Assembly: GCA_913061215.1 (NCBI GenBank)
Contig: CAJXSQ010000005.1
Span: forward strand, 1-36,333
Length of the DNA: 36,333 nt
Direction of reading: 5' to 3'
Source: an uncultured Synechococcus sp.
Lineage (GTDB): Bacteria; Cyanobacteriota; Cyanobacteriia; PCC-6307; Cyanobiaceae
Shown here: positions 1 to 7,334 of the stretch, piece by piece
Numbering within the stretch: the stretch's first letter is position 1
How the letters are laid out: each line of letters opens with the position of its first letter
Position numbers and translations under genes: made by a program
The notes under the pieces: generated by a model
The model's input: the letters and a program-made list of their open reading frames with translations, nothing else
Told to the model about the DNA's origin: nothing
Database searches by the model: none

Positions 1-390
1 GGGGCGGTGGCGCCGCTGCCGATCGACGTGACGGCCATGCAATTCGCCTTCATCTTCCATTACCCGGATGCGGACATCACCAGTGGTGAACTGCACGTGC
101 CGGTGGGGCAGCCCGTTGCACTGCAGATGAAGGCGATGGATGTGATTCACGCCTTCTGGGTGCCGCAGTTCCGGCTCAAACAGGACGTGATTCCCGGCCA
201 GCCCACCCTGCTGAGCTTCACGCCCACCCGCACCGGTCAGTATCCGATCGTCTGCGCTGAGCTGTGCGGCCCGTATCACGGGGGCATGCGCTCCACCGTG
301 ATCGTGGAGGAACCCGAAACCTTTGCCGACTGGGTGGCCCGCAACAGCCCGGCCGCCCCTGCTCCTGCAGCCATTCCCGTGCAGTCATGA
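1..390 (+). CDS. ctaC: Cytochrome c oxidase subunit II, C-terminal part (cut by window start)
   Basis: This is the periplasmic/lumenal cupredoxin domain of subunit II of an aa3-type oxidase, which takes electrons from cytochrome c (or plastocyanin in cyanobacteria) through the binuclear CuA centre. The reading frame is open to base 1, so the N-terminal membrane hairpin lies outside the window. The CuA ligands are all visible: a His in the stretch DVIHAFWVPQ, then the motif CAELCGPYHGGM, which supplies two Cys, Glu, His and Met. A Pro/Ala-rich tail ends the protein. Its TGA overlaps the ATG of ctaD (ATGA), which implies translational coupling. The identity is secure. Only the 5' end is missing. 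Confidence 0.96.
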   Translation, partial: GAVAPLPIDVTAMQFAFIFHYPDADITSGELHVPVGQPVALQMKAMDVIHAFWVPQFRLKQDVIPGQPTLLSFTPTRTGQYPIVCAELCGPYHGGMRSTVIVEEPETFADWVARNSPAAPAPAAIPVQS

Positions 391-2063
391 CCATCAGCCT
401 GACGCCTGAGCAGAACAGCGGTTCGCTGCAGCCCCAAGGGTGGTTGCGCTACCTCAGCTTCAGCACCGACCACAAGGTGATCGGGCTGCAGTATCTGGTG
501 TGCGGCTTTCTCTTCTATCTGATCGGCGGTGCCCTGGCCGGCGCGATCCGCACCGAGCTGATCACACCGATCTCCGATTTCCTGCCGCGGGAAACCTACA
601 ACGAGGTGCTCACCCTGCATGGCACGGTGATGATCTTCCTCTGGATCGTGCCGGTGGTGAACGGTGCTTTCGGCAACTATCTGGTGCCGTTTTACGTGGG
701 CGCCCGCGATATGGCCTTCCCACGGCTGAATGCGGTGGCCTTCTGGCTGATCCCGCCCGCGGGCCTGCTGCTGATCGCCAGCTACTTCTTCGCCGGTGCC
801 TCCCAGTCCGGCTGGACCGCCTACCCGCCGCTGAGCATCACCACACCAGCCACGGGCCAGATCATCTGGATCCTGAGTGTGTTGCTGCTGGGCGGCAGCT
901 CCATCTTCGGTGGCATCAACTTCATCGCCACGATCCTGAAGCTGCGGCGGCCGGGCCTGAAGCTGATGCAGCTGCCGATGTACTGCTGGGCCATGCTCGG
1001 CACGAGCATCCTGGTGGTGCTCTCCACGCCGGTGCTGGCGGGCACGCTGGTGCTGCTCAGCTTCGACATCATTGCCCACACCGGCTTCTTCAACCCGGCC
1101 CTGGGCGGCAACGCCGTGGTGTATCAGCACCTGTTCTGGTTCTACTCGCACCCAGCCGTGTACATCATGGTGCTACCGGCCTTCGGGCTGGTGAGTGAAA
1201 TCCTTCCGGTGCATGCCCGCAAGCCACTGTTCGGTTACACCACGATGGTGTATTCGATCATGGCGATCGTGTTTCTGGGCCTGATCGTGTGGGCCCACCA
1301 CATGTTCACCAGCGGCACACCGCCCTGGATGCGCCTGTTCTTCACCATCGCCACGGCCTTCATCGCCGTTCCCACCGGCATCAAGTTCTTCAACTGGCTG
1401 GCCACTCTCTGGGGCGGCAAGATCAGCCTGAACACGGCGATGCTGTTCTGCTGCGGCTTCATCGTGAACTTCGTGTTCGGCGGCATCACCGGCGTGGCCC
1501 TGGCCCAGGTGCCCTTCGACATCCACGTGCACGACACCTACTTCGTGGTGGGGCATTTCCACTACATCGTCTACGGCGGCACGGTGTTCGTGATCTTCGC
1601 CTCGATCTACCACTGGTATCCGAAGGTGACCGGGCGACTGCTGAACGAGCCGCTGGGGCAGCTCCACTTCTGGCTCACCTTCGTGGGCTTCAACCTCTGC
1701 TTCGCACCCCAGCACTGGCTCGGCCTCAACGGCATGCCGCGCCGGGTGGCCGAATACGACCCCCAGTTCACCCTGATCAATCAGCTCAGCAGCGCCGGCG
1801 CCCTGCTGATGGCGATCAGCACCCTGCCGTTCCTGATCAACGTGGTGATGAGCGCCTTCAACGGCACCCCGGCCGGCGACAACCCCTGGAACGCCCTCAC
1901 CCCCGAATGGCTCACCAGTTCGCCGCCACCGGTGGAGAACTGGAAGGGCGAACCACCCCTGGTGCACGAGCCCTACGGCTACGGGCACCAACCCGGCGAA
2001 CTCAGCCTGGAGGCCACCAGCGGCCGTGAGCTCTGGACCCTCGGCCAGACGGAGCAGCGATGA
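387..2063 (+). CDS. ctaD: Cytochrome c oxidase subunit I
   Basis: Catalytic subunit of the respiratory terminal oxidase (558 residues, about 12 membrane helices). It holds heme a and the heme a3-CuB site where O2 is reduced to water. Visible ligands are His78 (heme a, in LHGTVMIF), His255 with Tyr259 (CuB and the cross-linked Tyr, in YSHPAVY), His304-His305 (CuB, in WAHHMF), and His390 and His392 (heme a3 and heme a, in VGHFHYIV). The residue that is Glu in the HPEVY motif of classical A1 oxidases is Ala here, and the motif is preceded by Tyr-Ser; this is the known A2-type D-channel signature. The ATG at 387 overlaps the ctaC stop, and an in-frame extension further upstream is rejected because it runs inside ctaC. 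The gene overlaps ctaE by four bases. Confidence 0.98.
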   Translation: MTISLTPEQNSGSLQPQGWLRYLSFSTDHKVIGLQYLVCGFLFYLIGGALAGAIRTELITPISDFLPRETYNEVLTLHGTVMIFLWIVPVVNGAFGNYLVPFYVGARDMAFPRLNAVAFWLIPPAGLLLIASYFFAGASQSGWTAYPPLSITTPATGQIIWILSVLLLGGSSIFGGINFIATILKLRRPGLKLMQLPMYCWAMLGTSILVVLSTPVLAGTLVLLSFDIIAHTGFFNPALGGNAVVYQHLFWFYSHPAVYIMVLPAFGLVSEILPVHARKPLFGYTTMVYSIMAIVFLGLIVWAHHMFTSGTPPWMRLFFTIATAFIAVPTGIKFFNWLATLWGGKISLNTAMLFCCGFIVNFVFGGITGVALAQVPFDIHVHDTYFVVGHFHYIVYGGTVFVIFASIYHWYPKVTGRLLNEPLGQLHFWLTFVGFNLCFAPQHWLGLNGMPRRVAEYDPQFTLINQLSSAGALLMAISTLPFLINVVMSAFNGTPAGDNPWNALTPEWLTSSPPPVENWKGEPPLVHEPYGYGHQPGELSLEATSGRELWTLGQTEQR

Positions 2064-2629
2064 CAACCCTCAACCACAGCGACAGCGCCCACGGCGATCA
2101 CCGCCTGTTCGGCCTCGCCACCTTCCTGGTGGCCGATGGCATGACCTTCGCCGGCTTCTTCGCGGCCTACCTCACCTTCCGGGCCGTGAATCCCCTGCCC
2201 GATGGCCACAACTACGAGCTGGAGCTGCTGCTGCCCACGATCAACACCCTGCTGCTGCTGATCAGCAGCTTCACCTTCCACCGGGCCGGCGCAGCCCTGC
2301 GCCGCGGCAACCATCCGCTCTGCCAGCGCTGGCTGCTGCTCACGGCGCTGCTGGGATTCAGCTTCCTGGCCGGGCAGATGAAGGAGTACTTCGCCCTGCC
2401 CTTCGGCCTCAGGGACAACCTGTTCGCCAGCACCTTCTACGCGATCACAGGCTTCCACGGCCTGCATGTGACCCTGGGGGGATTGATGATCCTGATCGTG
2501 TGGTGGCAGAGCCGCACGGGGGGCCGGATCAGCGCCAACAACCCCTTCCCGCTGGAGGCTGCCGAGCTCTACTGGCACTTCGTGGATGGGATCTGGGTGA
2601 TCCTCTACGGCCTTCTTTATCTGCTCTGA
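2060..2629 (+). CDS. ctaE: Cytochrome c oxidase subunit III
   Basis: Subunit III of the heme-copper oxidase, 189 residues. This is the short form with about five transmembrane helices, as is common in bacteria whose subunit III lacks the first two helices. Features typical of the family are the opening GDHRLFGLATFLVADGM, a FLAGQMKEYF segment, the GFHGLHVTLGG motif and the closing YWHFVDGIWVILYGLLYLL region (shown here in two parts: YWHFVDGIW, then VILYGLLYLL). It stabilises the catalytic subunit and may aid proton uptake, but it carries no redox metal. It completes a ctaC-ctaD-ctaE operon in which each gene overlaps the next by four bases (ATGA). Confidence 0.96.
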   Translation: MTTLNHSDSAHGDHRLFGLATFLVADGMTFAGFFAAYLTFRAVNPLPDGHNYELELLLPTINTLLLLISSFTFHRAGAALRRGNHPLCQRWLLLTALLGFSFLAGQMKEYFALPFGLRDNLFASTFYAITGFHGLHVTLGGLMILIVWWQSRTGGRISANNPFPLEAAELYWHFVDGIWVILYGLLYLL

Positions 2630-2725
2630 TGGCTGGTGTTGCCATTCACCCTTGCATCGGCATCGCAAGGATCGGCACAATTGCCGCAGTTGTTCTCAGC
2701 CTCTCCGGTGTTCGTTGAAGAGAAA

Positions 2726-3136
2726 GTGAGTGCGCCCGTGCAGATGCTGGAAGGCAAAGCGCTGCTCGACAAGGCACGCTCCCTCAGCAATCGCCCCGAA
2801 GATCAGATCGCCAGGGCCTGCGGCTACGTGGGGCCGAGCGGGCGAGTGCTGAAGAAAAGCTTCTACCGGGCACTGGTGCTGGCCAAGGGCTACACGCTGC
2901 CCAGCCAGAGCACTGGCTCCAGTGGCGGCGGCAGCCGCGGCCGTCAGGCGGAATTCCGCACGCGGGTGCACGGCAACGGCAACCTGCTGATCGGCCACGC
3001 CTACACCCGCCGGATGGGCCTGGAGCCCGGCCAGGAATTCCGGATCGAAATCCACCAGGAAACGGGCTCCATCTGGCTGCTGCCCATGGCTGAGGAGAGC
3101 GAGCTCGAGGACAGCGAGCTCGATCAGGCCGGCTGA
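2726..3136 (+). CDS. Cyanobacterial AbrB-type transcriptional regulator (cyAbrB)
   Basis: A small DNA-binding regulator of the cyanobacterial AbrB family (about 136 residues). In other cyanobacteria these proteins tune carbon/nitrogen balance, photosynthesis and redox genes. The N-terminal part (MLEGKALLDKARSL, then IARACGYVGPSGR and SFYRALVLAKGY) matches the conserved family region. A Gly/Ser/Arg linker leads to the C-terminal swapped-hairpin-like AbrB fold, with VHGNGNLLIGHAYTRRMGLE and the acidic tail. The start is uncertain. I chose the GTG at 2726, preceded by an AGAGAAA purine run. An ATG at 2744 begins exactly at the conserved MLEGKALL, and a further in-frame extension reaches 2636. 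The last 13 bases overlap the convergent HdeD-like gene. The target genes cannot be read from sequence. Confidence 0.85.
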   Translation: MSAPVQMLEGKALLDKARSLSNRPEDQIARACGYVGPSGRVLKKSFYRALVLAKGYTLPSQSTGSSGGGSRGRQAEFRTRVHGNGNLLIGHAYTRRMGLEPGQEFRIEIHQETGSIWLLPMAEESELEDSELDQAG

Positions 3137-3726
3137 GCCGGACCGCCGCGGTCGTTGGGGCCGTGGAAGGCGGCGCTGAACACCAGCAGATCGATGCCGC
3201 TGAACAGGAAGCTGATTCCCACCAGCACACCGAGCACGCTGAGCAGGCCACCAGCCTTCATCGTGACGATGATCAGGCCGAGCACAAAGGTGACGATGCC
3301 GTTGGCCAGGCCCCAGCCCCAACCGGCCATCTCCCGGTGCGACAGCGACACGATCGTGGCCACCACGCCCTCCACCAGGAACACGATGCCGATGGCAAAC
3401 GCCAGCGCCGCCACCTGAGCGGCCGCCGGCACCATGCCGGCGCTGAACTGCTGAATGATCCAGGCACCGGTGACCACGAACAACGTGGACACCACCAGCC
3501 GCCAGAAGCAATGCCAGGCGCTGAGCCGGCGGGAGCGATTGAGGCTGTTCACCCAGCCGATGATCCCGCCCACGAGGAAGGCCAGCGCCACGATCACGGT
3601 GACCCAGGCGGAGGCGATCACGGGGAACAGCAGGGCCAGCAGACCCAGCACCAGCAGCAGGATGCCTTCGGCGATGGTGAAGCTGCGCAGGGAGCTCAGG
3701 TCGAGCTCCGGTTTGTCGGAAGCCAT
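3124..3726 (-). CDS. HdeD/DUF308-family membrane protein
   Basis: A 200-residue integral membrane protein of the HdeD (DUF308) family with about six hydrophobic helices arranged as three repeated two-helix units. Examples of the helices are LLLVLGLLALLFPVIASAWV, VTVIVALAFLVGGIIGWV, the LVVSTLFVVTGAWII segment and VLGVLVGISFLFSGIDLLV. The E. coli member is linked to acid resistance at high cell density; the cyanobacterial role is not established. The ATG at 3726 starts MASDKPELDLSSLRSFTIAEG, where a polar tail precedes the first helix (quoted here only to locate the start). A longer in-frame N-terminus to 3786 exists but reads as non-coding. The 3' end overlaps the convergent cyAbrB gene by 13 bases. 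Confidence 0.85.
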   Translation of the reverse strand: MASDKPELDLSSLRSFTIAEGILLLVLGLLALLFPVIASAWVTVIVALAFLVGGIIGWVNSLNRSRRLSAWHCFWRLVVSTLFVVTGAWIIQQFSAGMVPAAAQVAALAFAIGIVFLVEGVVATIVSLSHREMAGWGWGLANGIVTFVLGLIIVTMKAGGLLSVLGVLVGISFLFSGIDLLVFSAAFHGPNDRGGPAQPA

Positions 3727-3817
3727 GGAGAACTGCTCAGGAGCGGTTGATGACGATGCTCCGCACGGTTCACACGGAACATCCACGACCGGACGGTAGA
3801 CATCAGGGGCGGGATCG

Positions 3818-4483
3818 TCAGCCCCAGCCGTGCTCCGCCAGCCAGGCCTGGGTGAGCCCGGGAGTGGCGGCGGGCTCTGGTGCCTGACGCCAACCCAGCA
3901 ACCGTTCGGTGTATTTGGCCAGCAGATCGGCCTCCAGATTCACCGCATCCCCGGGGCGCAGCCCCTGCAGCGTCGTGCTGCTCCAGGTGTGGGGAATCAC
4001 CGCAATCCAGAACTCGGCGCCATCGGCGCTGCATGCGGCCACGGTGAGGCTGATGCCGTTCACCGCCACGCTGGCCTTCTCGCACACGTAGCGGCCGTAG
4101 GCCGGATCCTGCCAGCGCAGCACCAGCCGCCAGGACGCCGGTTGCTGCTCCACGGCCACCACCGTGCCGAGCCCATCCACATGGCCACTCACCAGGTGCC
4201 CGCCGAGGCGGTCCGCCAGGCGCAGGGCGGGCTCGAGATTCACCCAGTCGCGGCGGTCGGCCTTGGCGGCCAGGGTGGTGCGCGCCAGGGTTTCCTCGCT
4301 CACATCGGCCTGAAAGCCGGCGGCATCGCGGTGGGTGACGGTGAGGCAGACCCCATCAACGGCGACGCTGTCGCCCAGCATCAGCCCGGCGGGATCCAGC
4401 CCCGCACCGGCCGGGATGCGCAGTTCCACGCCACCGGCGCGACGCTGCAGCTGTCCCACCGCCTGCACCAGCCCCGTGAACAT
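3818..4483 (-). CDS. ribE: Riboflavin synthase (alpha chain)
   Basis: Catalyses the dismutation of two 6,7-dimethyl-8-ribityllumazine molecules into riboflavin and a pyrimidine, the last step of riboflavin synthesis. The start MFTGLVQAVG is the diagnostic N-terminus of the family. Two lumazine-binding repeats are seen. The first contains LGDSVAVDGVCLTV and a following VSEETLARTTL. The second contains the equivalent ASVAVNGISLTV, then VIPHTWSSTTL. The motif LVSGHVDG closes the first repeat. The length of 221 residues is normal. The gene diverges from the BFN-domain gene across a 55-base intergenic region, so the two probably have back-to-back promoters. Confidence 0.96.
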   Translation of the reverse strand: MFTGLVQAVGQLQRRAGGVELRIPAGAGLDPAGLMLGDSVAVDGVCLTVTHRDAAGFQADVSEETLARTTLAAKADRRDWVNLEPALRLADRLGGHLVSGHVDGLGTVVAVEQQPASWRLVLRWQDPAYGRYVCEKASVAVNGISLTVAACSADGAEFWIAVIPHTWSSTTLQGLRPGDAVNLEADLLAKYTERLLGWRQAPEPAATPGLTQAWLAEHGWG

Positions 4484-4506
4484 GCGGTGCCCCGTTCAAC
4501 CCTGGC

Positions 4507-4512
4507 CATAAT
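4507..4512 (+). promoter_or_regulatory. Candidate -10 element upstream of the BFN gene
   Basis: The hexamer CATAAT lies 26 bases before the ATG at 4539, in the 55-base divergent region shared with ribE, and matches TATAAT at five of six positions. No convincing -35 box is visible at the usual distance. This is a pattern match only, with no experimental support. Confidence 0.3.
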
Positions 4513-4538
4513 CGGGCAAGGGAGTTGGCAGGCAAGCG

Positions 4539-5087
4539 ATGGTTGAGATGCGCGTGGCCGGCATCGCCCTCGACGCCGCCAGCCGCAGCCCGATCGTGCT
4601 GCTGCGCGATCCCTCCGGCCGCCGCCAGGTGCCGATCTGGATCGATCAGGCCCAGGCCCAGAACATCATGGCCGGCCTGAACGGCCAGACCCCGCCGCGC
4701 CCCCTCAGCCACGACCTGATGGCCGCCCTGCTGGAAGCCGGTGGCCTGGAGCTGGAGCGGGTGATCATCCACACCATTGAGGACAGCACCTTCCGGGCGG
4801 TGCTCAAGCTGCGCCGCGCCGACGGCGAAAGCAGCGAACTGGATGCCCGCCCCAGCGATGCGATCGCCCTGGCCCTGCGCACCGGCAGCGGCATCTGGAT
4901 GCTGGAGGAGGTGGTGGCCGATGCCTCGATTCCGGTGGATGCGGAAGCCGATGCGGAGGATGCGGCCGACTTCCGCCGCTTCCTCGAGGGCATCAGCCCG
5001 GCCGAACTGGTGCGCCAGATCGGCCGGGCCCGCAGCGATGAGGGGCCGGAGAGCAACGAGAGCGGTGAGCAGGACGGCCCTGGCTGA
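4539..5087 (+). CDS. Bifunctional nuclease (BFN/DUF151) domain protein
   Basis: A 182-residue protein of the BFN/DUF151 family. Plant members have been described with both RNase and DNase activity, but most bacterial members are uncharacterised. The domain spans about residues 3-130. It starts MVEMRVAGIALD and includes the motif VPIWIDQAQAQNI, the helix-containing RPLSHDLMAALLEAGG, and the conserved ELDARPSDAIALALRTG with its Arg-Pro-Ser-Asp core. An acidic, Ala/Asp/Glu-rich C-terminus follows (residues 130-182). The aldo/keto reductase gene begins inside its last 23 bases, so the two are probably co-transcribed and translationally linked. Nuclease activity is inferred from the family name only. 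Confidence 0.88.
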   Translation: MVEMRVAGIALDAASRSPIVLLRDPSGRRQVPIWIDQAQAQNIMAGLNGQTPPRPLSHDLMAALLEAGGLELERVIIHTIEDSTFRAVLKLRRADGESSELDARPSDAIALALRTGSGIWMLEEVVADASIPVDAEADAEDAADFRRFLEGISPAELVRQIGRARSDEGPESNESGEQDGPG

Positions 5088-6216
5088 GCGCCGGCCGTTC
5101 GGCCGGGGGCCGGCGGTTTCCCCCTTCTGCCTGGGCACGATGCGGGCCACGGGCAGTGCGGCTCAGATGGCCGCCGTGCTGGATGCCGCCCTGGCGGCGG
5201 GCATCAACCACGTGGAAACCGCCCCGGCCTACGGACAGGCCGAGCAGCATCTGGGCACGGCACTGCGGGCACTGCACCAACGCGATCCAGCCCTGCATGG
5301 GCAGCTCGTGATCACCAGCAAGCTGCTGCCCGGCGCCGATCTCGAGGACAGCCGCCAGCAGCTGCGCGCCATCCTGCAGCGGCTGGATCTGCCACAGCTG
5401 CACAACCTGGCGGTGCATGGTGTCAACCGGCCCGAACACCTGGCCTGGGCAACGCGTGGTGCCGGCGCCGAGCTGCTGGCCTGGGCGCTGGGGGAGGGGC
5501 TGGTGGGCCAGGTGGGCTTCTCCAGCCACGGCAGCAATGCACTGATTGAACAGGCCCTGGCCAGCGGACGCTTCAGCTTCTGCAGCCTGCATCTGCACCT
5601 CTTCGATCCAACCCGGCTGCCCATCGCCCGGGCCGCGCTGGCGGAGGGCCTCGGCGTGCTGGCCATCTCCCCGGCCGATAAAGGCGGACGGCTCTACGCA
5701 CCACCACCGGAACTCCAGGCCGACTGCGCTCCGTTCGAGCCCCTGGACCTGGCCTATCGCTTCCTGCTGGATCAGGGCATCTCCAGCCTCACCCTGGGCG
5801 CCGAGCAGCCGGCGGATCTGGCCCTGGCCCAGTCCCTGCTCACCGGTGGCGGCCCCTGGCTCAGCCCGGCGCATCACGAGGCCCTCGCACGCCTGGCCGC
5901 TGCCGGCAGCGCCCGCCTCGGCAGCGAGGCCTGCGGCCAGTGCCGCGCCTGCCTGCCCTGCCCGGAGCAGGTGCCCATCCCGGAGCTGCTGCGGCTGCGC
6001 AACCTGGCGGTGGGCCATGGCATGCAGGCCTTCGCCGAGGAGCGTTACAACCTGATCGGGCGAGCCGGCCACTGGTGGGAGGAACGCAACGCCAGCGCCT
6101 GCAGCCACTGCGGCGACTGCCTGCCCCGCTGCCCCCATCAGCTGCCGATCCCGGCGCTGCTGGCCGACACCCACCGGCGCCTGGCGGCCGCACCGCGGCG
6201 GCGCCTCTGGGGCTGA
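5065..6216 (+). CDS. Aldo/keto reductase with C-terminal ferredoxin-like cysteine clusters
   Basis: A 383-residue NAD(P)H-dependent aldo/keto reductase-like barrel followed by a C-terminal iron-sulfur region. The catalytic tetrad is recognisable: Tyr56 (ETAPAYGQAE), Lys86 (ITSKLLPG) and His118 (NLAVHGV). The usual Asp before the Tyr is Glu51. Two cysteine clusters follow: Cys290/293/296/299 with a trailing Pro, and Cys346/349/352/356 with a trailing Pro. The second has the CxxCxxCxxxCP spacing of a [4Fe-4S] ferredoxin site. This architecture is known among cyanobacterial and archaeal 'predicted oxidoreductases of the aldo/keto reductase family', but the substrate is unknown. I chose the GTG at 5065, which overlaps the BFN gene by 23 bases. 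Reading further upstream would lie wholly within that gene. Confidence 0.87.
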   Translation: MSRTALAERRPFGRGPAVSPFCLGTMRATGSAAQMAAVLDAALAAGINHVETAPAYGQAEQHLGTALRALHQRDPALHGQLVITSKLLPGADLEDSRQQLRAILQRLDLPQLHNLAVHGVNRPEHLAWATRGAGAELLAWALGEGLVGQVGFSSHGSNALIEQALASGRFSFCSLHLHLFDPTRLPIARAALAEGLGVLAISPADKGGRLYAPPPELQADCAPFEPLDLAYRFLLDQGISSLTLGAEQPADLALAQSLLTGGGPWLSPAHHEALARLAAAGSARLGSEACGQCRACLPCPEQVPIPELLRLRNLAVGHGMQAFAEERYNLIGRAGHWWEERNASACSHCGDCLPRCPHQLPIPALLADTHRRLAAAPRRRLWG

Positions 6217-6223
6217 GACGCCC

Positions 6224-7306
6224 TCAGGCGGCAGCCAGAGCCTGATCCCAGAGCTGCTGCCAGCGTTCGCGCTCGGCGGGGCTGAAGGGCGGCAGGCTGT
6301 TGCAGCGGGCCAGCACAGCCGCGGGCGGCAGCAGCAGGGTGCTCAGGCGCTTGGGCCAGCGGGCCAGCACCGGTTCGAGGGTGGCAGCCGGCAGGGGCGG
6401 CAGCCAGCCGGCCGCCAGGAGGCGATCGAGCAGGGGCTGCTGCAGACCATCGCGCAGCCACTCCAGCGGTGGCGGTGGCGCAGCGGTGGGGGGATCGGGG
6501 GCCAGGCGCAGCAGCAGCTGCCACCAGAGCGGCGAGCCGGAGGCCGGCAGGAAGGCGCTGAGGCGGGGGTCGCGCTGCAGCAGCGGGATCGCCCGCTGAC
6601 TCGTGACCACAGCCGCATCGGCCTCGCCGGAGAGCAGCAGATTCAGGCCGCCGCGGTCATCCAGCGAAAGCGCCTGGCCATGCAGGGCCCGGAGCTGCGA
6701 GGGCAGGCGCGGCGACGCGAGGGCGGCGGGATCACCGCTCGGCAGCTCCAGCTGGCGCAACGCCAGCTCGATCAGCAGGCGCGGACTGCCGGGCAGCACC
6801 AGCCGCCGGCGCAGGCTGGGATCGAGCAGCAGGTTCCAGCCCTCATCGCGGCGGCGCAGCAGATCGGCGCGATTGCGCAGCAGCACCACCCAGGTGCCGA
6901 AGGCCCAGGGGAAGGCCAGCGGCGCAGCATCAGCCGGCCCGAACAGACGACTCGGCGCCGCCGCGATCGGAGCGAGCTGCTCCAGCATGGCCGCAGCTTC
7001 AAACGGCAGAAGCCGCTCGCGCCGCAGCTGCCCGGCCCAGCCATCGCCGAGGCTCAGCAACGCCGGCAGGGTCTGCGGTTCGCTGCTGGCCTCCAGCAGC
7101 GCCTGGGGCGTTTCAAACAGCCGTGCGCTCCAGGCCCTCGGCAGCGCCTTGCGCCAGGCCTGGGGCAGCTCGCCCCGGGCGCTCCAGAGCTGGCCGGCCG
7201 GTGCGGCGGACCAGCAGCCTCCCAGCGCTGCGCCAGCCAGCACGGTGCCCCCGAGGCCGGTGAGCTGGAGCAAGCGGCGGCGGGAGAGCGGAGTGGCTTG
7301 AGCCAT
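6224..7306 (-). CDS. Periplasmic substrate-binding lipoprotein, polyamine-type ABC family (putative)
   Basis: A 360-residue protein that looks like an extracellular solute-binding protein of the spermidine/putrescine (PotD-like) type. The N-terminus has a twin-arginine-like motif, SRRRLLQL (residues 8-15), a short hydrophobic stretch and a lipobox-like LGGC with Cys31, suggesting export and lipid anchoring. The body has a LLSLGDGWAGQL segment resembling the middle of polyamine binders, then FAPWAFGTW-like (actual FPWAFGTWVVLLRN) and LLDPSLRRRLVLPGSPR segments. No ABC permease or ATPase is adjacent, so the substrate and partner are unknown. It lies 28 bases downstream of the CobT-like gene on the same strand and is probably the last gene of that transcript. 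The family assignment is moderate. Confidence 0.7.
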   Translation of the reverse strand: MAQATPLSRRRLLQLTGLGGTVLAGAALGGCWSAAPAGQLWSARGELPQAWRKALPRAWSARLFETPQALLEASSEPQTLPALLSLGDGWAGQLRRERLLPFEAAAMLEQLAPIAAAPSRLFGPADAAPLAFPWAFGTWVVLLRNRADLLRRRDEGWNLLLDPSLRRRLVLPGSPRLLIELALRQLELPSGDPAALASPRLPSQLRALHGQALSLDDRGGLNLLLSGEADAAVVTSQRAIPLLQRDPRLSAFLPASGSPLWWQLLLRLAPDPPTAAPPPPLEWLRDGLQQPLLDRLLAAGWLPPLPAATLEPVLARWPKRLSTLLLPPAAVLARCNSLPPFSPAERERWQQLWDQALAAA

Positions 7307-7334
7307 GGAGCGACCCTAGGGGCCCGGGGCCACC

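Noticed and set aside
276-1151. Minus-strand frame opposite ctaC and ctaD
   Set aside because: It is antisense to the oxidase subunit genes with all metal ligands intact. The translation has no fold signature.
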